From: Microplitis mediator
Taxonomy: Eukaryota; Arthropoda; Insecta; Hymenoptera; Braconidae
Reading direction: 5' to 3'
NCBI RefSeq assembly: GCF_029852145.1
Contig: NC_079979.1
Location: 11,014,642-11,078,641, forward strand
Length of the DNA stretch: 64,000 nt
Positions 61,559-64,000 of the stretch are shown here, one piece after another. The notes under the pieces were generated by a model. That model was not told the origin of the DNA, made no database searches, and saw nothing but the letters and a program-made list of their open reading frames with translations. Position 1 is the stretch's first letter; every line of letters begins with the position of its first letter. Position numbers and translations under genes: made by a program.

Positions 61559-63679
61559 TTACAAATGATTATTAATCATGGTTAAAATAAAGCACTTGAT
61601 TCGTGCTCTTGCATTTTCCGGCAGTCGACGAACTTGTGGTTGTAAGTTTTGTAAAAACCGGTTTATTTCATTTCTAATAGGTAAAAGAGTGTTTCGAGTA
61701 CGAGCAGTCATCACTCTACGTTCAGTTTTTCGTCTTCCACAATTAGACTGTTGTCGTTCTTTCTCATTTGTTTTTTGTTGTTGTCCATTATTTTCAACAA
61801 TCGTATTGAATACAAACTGGTTATGTAAATCGATTTCTTCATTAACAACGTCAGCATTATCAATTTCTAAGATTTCTTCTGCATTTTTTTCTCGCCCTCC
61901 TTGTTCTTCTTCCAAACTCTCATCATGGTAGTTCTCATCAATTGTTTCAATTATAACTTCATCCGTAATGTCATTTTCTAAAAGTGCTTCGTCATCTTCA
62001 TTCGTCTCTTTTGTCAGCGTCAACAATTCTTCTAAGTTATGATTAAGTGTTTCAGGTTGTTGTTCATTTACAATGTTCACGATTCGATTTTGCATTTTAC
62101 GTTTGCGTCCTCGTTTACATTTCTGCAATACCACCATCGATTGATCATCATTATTATCTATTTTTTCACGTTTTTGCGGTTTGACATTATTCACATGTGT
62201 ATTATTCGTTTCAGGAAAATCAATTTTTATTAATAAACCCGGTGGAATACTTTCTAAACTTGATACAGGAATAGGTTTACCTAAATTTGAAATATTACCC
62301 GCAAATGGTAGTATAACTTTTTTAACATTCGTCGCATGAACATTAGTTAATGGTGTTATATTATTAGCAATTGTTATCGGTTGTATTTGGTTAGGTTGGA
62401 TTTGTGTGAATTTCCATAAATCACAATTATTTGATGCCGGTGGTAATGGTAATTTACGTAATACACGGTTATCAATCATCATTTGTGGTGATGGTTGTAA
62501 TGATGGTGGTGGTGGTTTTGGAATAGTAATTAACGTAGGTCGTTTAGATTTACCACGTTTTTTAGCTAATGGCATAGGTTTATTCGCGATAAACGGTTTT
62601 TTACTAGATACTATGGATGCCTCTTTTTTTTTTTTACGTTTATCACTATCAGCAAGCACACATTCACTGTTTAAATGACCTGGATTTTCATTAATTAATT
62701 CACTTGCTGACGATTGCTTAATTTTTTGATCCATATAATCCCCAGAGTCAATAGGCATTGTTATTTCTTCAAAATCTTTAATAGTGGGTACAGCATCACA
62801 TGGTCCGATTTTTTGAAATGATTGACCAGATAAAAAATGCTTTGAGCACAATACAAGTTTACGAATTTGATTAGGTGACATTCTTAATAAATCTTCACGA
62901 CCCAAAAATTGACACCATCTTAAACAACGACCTATCTCATAAGCAGGAAACGGATGAAATTTGTATTTTTCTACACGGTTCATTGGGTCAGAACGAGATC
63001 GCCCGCATGCTGCACATGCCTGGCTTTCTAATACTTCTGGTGGTAATGGTTCAAATTTCTTTATTTTCTCACTAGTTGGTTTGATTATATTGGCAGGTGG
63101 TAATTCAACAACTAATTCATAGTCTATCGAATCAGGATTACGGATCACCGGTACGGCATTATCGATAAGACGATTACGGTAACCCGGTAAAAATTGTGAT
63201 TTTATAAAATGATGAGAACAAATATAACAATATAAAATTTCTTTCCGTGTCAAACGATAATAAGAATCAATTCCAACGAAATCTAGCCATTTGAGACAGC
63301 GAAATTCTTCACCTGGAAAATGATGAAACGTTGTGCCATCATAATCCGGGTCTGGCGGATCTTTACGATACCTTCCACACAATACACAAGTAATATTATA
63401 TAAACTTTGTTTAGGATCGTATATAGTCGGTACAGCGGTACAATTTAAACGATCCAAATATTCATTGAGAAAGTCTTTTTCTTGAAAGTGTTTAGAACAC
63501 ACCATACGTTGAAGTAATTGTTTTTTTGTTAATTTATAAAGATCTTCACGGCCACAAAATTCAAGCCACTTTTTGCAACGATCATCATAATTTACAGGAA
63601 AACCAAAAAACATATATTCTTCTTCTCGGTTATTTGGATTCATCCGAGAACGCCCACATACCACACATGGATGAGGCAT
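61559..63679 (-). CDS. Triple THAP zinc-finger protein
   Basis: A single open frame of 706 residues without introns. Three THAP-type C2CH fingers lie in the first 300 residues. Finger 1 has C5, C8, C61 and H64, with W38, FP at 27-28 and AVPTI at 82-86. Finger 2 has C98, C101, C154 and H157, with W131 and AVPVI at 175-179. Finger 3 has C222, C225, C278 and H281, with W255 and AVPTI at 296-300. THAP domains bind DNA, so a nuclear DNA-binding role is inferred. Basic, proline-rich stretches follow (KKRGKSKRP, KPPPPSLQPSP, KRGRKRKM; likely nuclear localisation), then a strongly acidic region (about 560-640) and a basic C-terminus. The start is the first ATG before finger 1. Most THAP proteins carry one finger. 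A domesticated transposon origin is known for the domain, but no transposase domain is seen. Confidence 0.9.
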   Translation of the reverse strand: MPHPCVVCGRSRMNPNNREEEYMFFGFPVNYDDRCKKWLEFCGREDLYKLTKKQLLQRMVCSKHFQEKDFLNEYLDRLNCTAVPTIYDPKQSLYNITCVLCGRYRKDPPDPDYDGTTFHHFPGEEFRCLKWLDFVGIDSYYRLTRKEILYCYICSHHFIKSQFLPGYRNRLIDNAVPVIRNPDSIDYELVVELPPANIIKPTSEKIKKFEPLPPEVLESQACAACGRSRSDPMNRVEKYKFHPFPAYEIGRCLRWCQFLGREDLLRMSPNQIRKLVLCSKHFLSGQSFQKIGPCDAVPTIKDFEEITMPIDSGDYMDQKIKQSSASELINENPGHLNSECVLADSDKRKKKKEASIVSSKKPFIANKPMPLAKKRGKSKRPTLITIPKPPPPSLQPSPQMMIDNRVLRKLPLPPASNNCDLWKFTQIQPNQIQPITIANNITPLTNVHATNVKKVILPFAGNISNLGKPIPVSSLESIPPGLLIKIDFPETNNTHVNNVKPQKREKIDNNDDQSMVVLQKCKRGRKRKMQNRIVNIVNEQQPETLNHNLEELLTLTKETNEDDEALLENDITDEVIIETIDENYHDESLEEEQGGREKNAEEILEIDNADVVNEEIDLHNQFVFNTIVENNGQQQKTNEKERQQSNCGRRKTERRVMTARTRNTLLPIRNEINRFLQNLQPQVRRLPENARARIKCFILTMINNHL

Positions 63680-64000
63680 TTTTTAATGACTTTATGTATA
63701 CTCCATATTTACGGTGCATCAGTCATGAGTTTTTGAAATCTATCGAAAAGAAAAGAAACAAGTACAGGAATTAGTAAATATATTTTTTTGTACATATGTA
63801 TATGGGTCATTCCATATCAATTCAACGACATTGCGACGGTGACCCTCTTAAATTTTTTTGATTATTTAATATGTTTTCATGCATGTAGACAGAAGTCTTC
63901 AGCTAAATTTTTAGCTCTTTATCTCCACCCACTCCGGAGTTATCATTTTTGCTCAAAAATGATATATTTTTTACTATAGTTATGATAATCTCACTTTATG
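63680..64000. other. 5' side of the THAP gene and a repeat edge
   Basis: Presumed promoter side of the minus-strand THAP gene. From about 63805 the phrase 'gggtcattccatatcaattc' and 'tatctccacccactccggag' looks like the start of an interspersed repeat running out of the window. No further gene is supported. Confidence 0.35.

Overview
The window is AT-rich eukaryotic nuclear DNA, most likely from an insect and plausibly a hymenopteran (inference). The support is spliced exons with GT..AG introns, a BEL/Pao retrotransposon primed by tRNA-Tyr, a non-LTR retrotransposon tail, a 5S-derived SINE, hAT and TA-flanked inverted-repeat elements, and a multi-THAP zinc-finger gene. No bacterial, plasmid or CRISPR structure is visible.

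Host genes are sparse. (1) A small, unrecognised plus-strand gene has exons at 4658-4769, 4851-4990 and probably 45763-45909. The last two are phase-compatible, which implies a 40.8-kb intron holding most of the window. (2) An intronless minus-strand gene at 61559-63679 encodes a 706-residue protein with three THAP zinc fingers.

Nearly everything else is repeats inside repeats. 1-4650: hairpin-satellite remnants and a 1.8-kb near-perfect foldback element. 5.0-9.5 kb: copies of an unclassified family (here 'C'), a small inverted-repeat element, and four 220-bp tandem units each ending in a tRNA-like sequence. 9.5-13.2 kb: a foldback element interrupted by a 5'-truncated LINE (20-bp target duplication, itself carrying a solo LTR) and by a BEL-like solo LTR. 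13.3-44.6 kb: two copies of a TGTAAC..GTTACA LTR-like repeat. The second is split by a 28.3-kb TA-flanked insertion whose contents include a decayed BEL/Pao element (16418-24468, with a hAT derivative in gag), a chain of elements inside elements (F1 > H > J), element N with head-to-head LTR-like repeats, element O, and D > F2. 45.9-53.5 kb: the 5S SINE and a set K1 > A2 > C > M, followed by a clean K2 copy. 54-64 kb: element I with three nested families, a third LTR-like copy, a hairpin-satellite element and the THAP gene.

The most interesting signal is a recurring element architecture. Eleven elements from eight sequence families (F, H, J, D, I, G, K and P), plus a variant O, share termini of the form 5'-CCC...GGG-3', a two-base flanking duplication that varies in sequence (TA, TG, AA, CA, GT, GA, AT), and interiors made of short words repeated in both orientations. 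None has a visible transposase. Family letters (A-P) are my own labels; element boundaries were read by eye from terminal inverted repeats and, in some cases, from empty-site comparison with another copy in the window.
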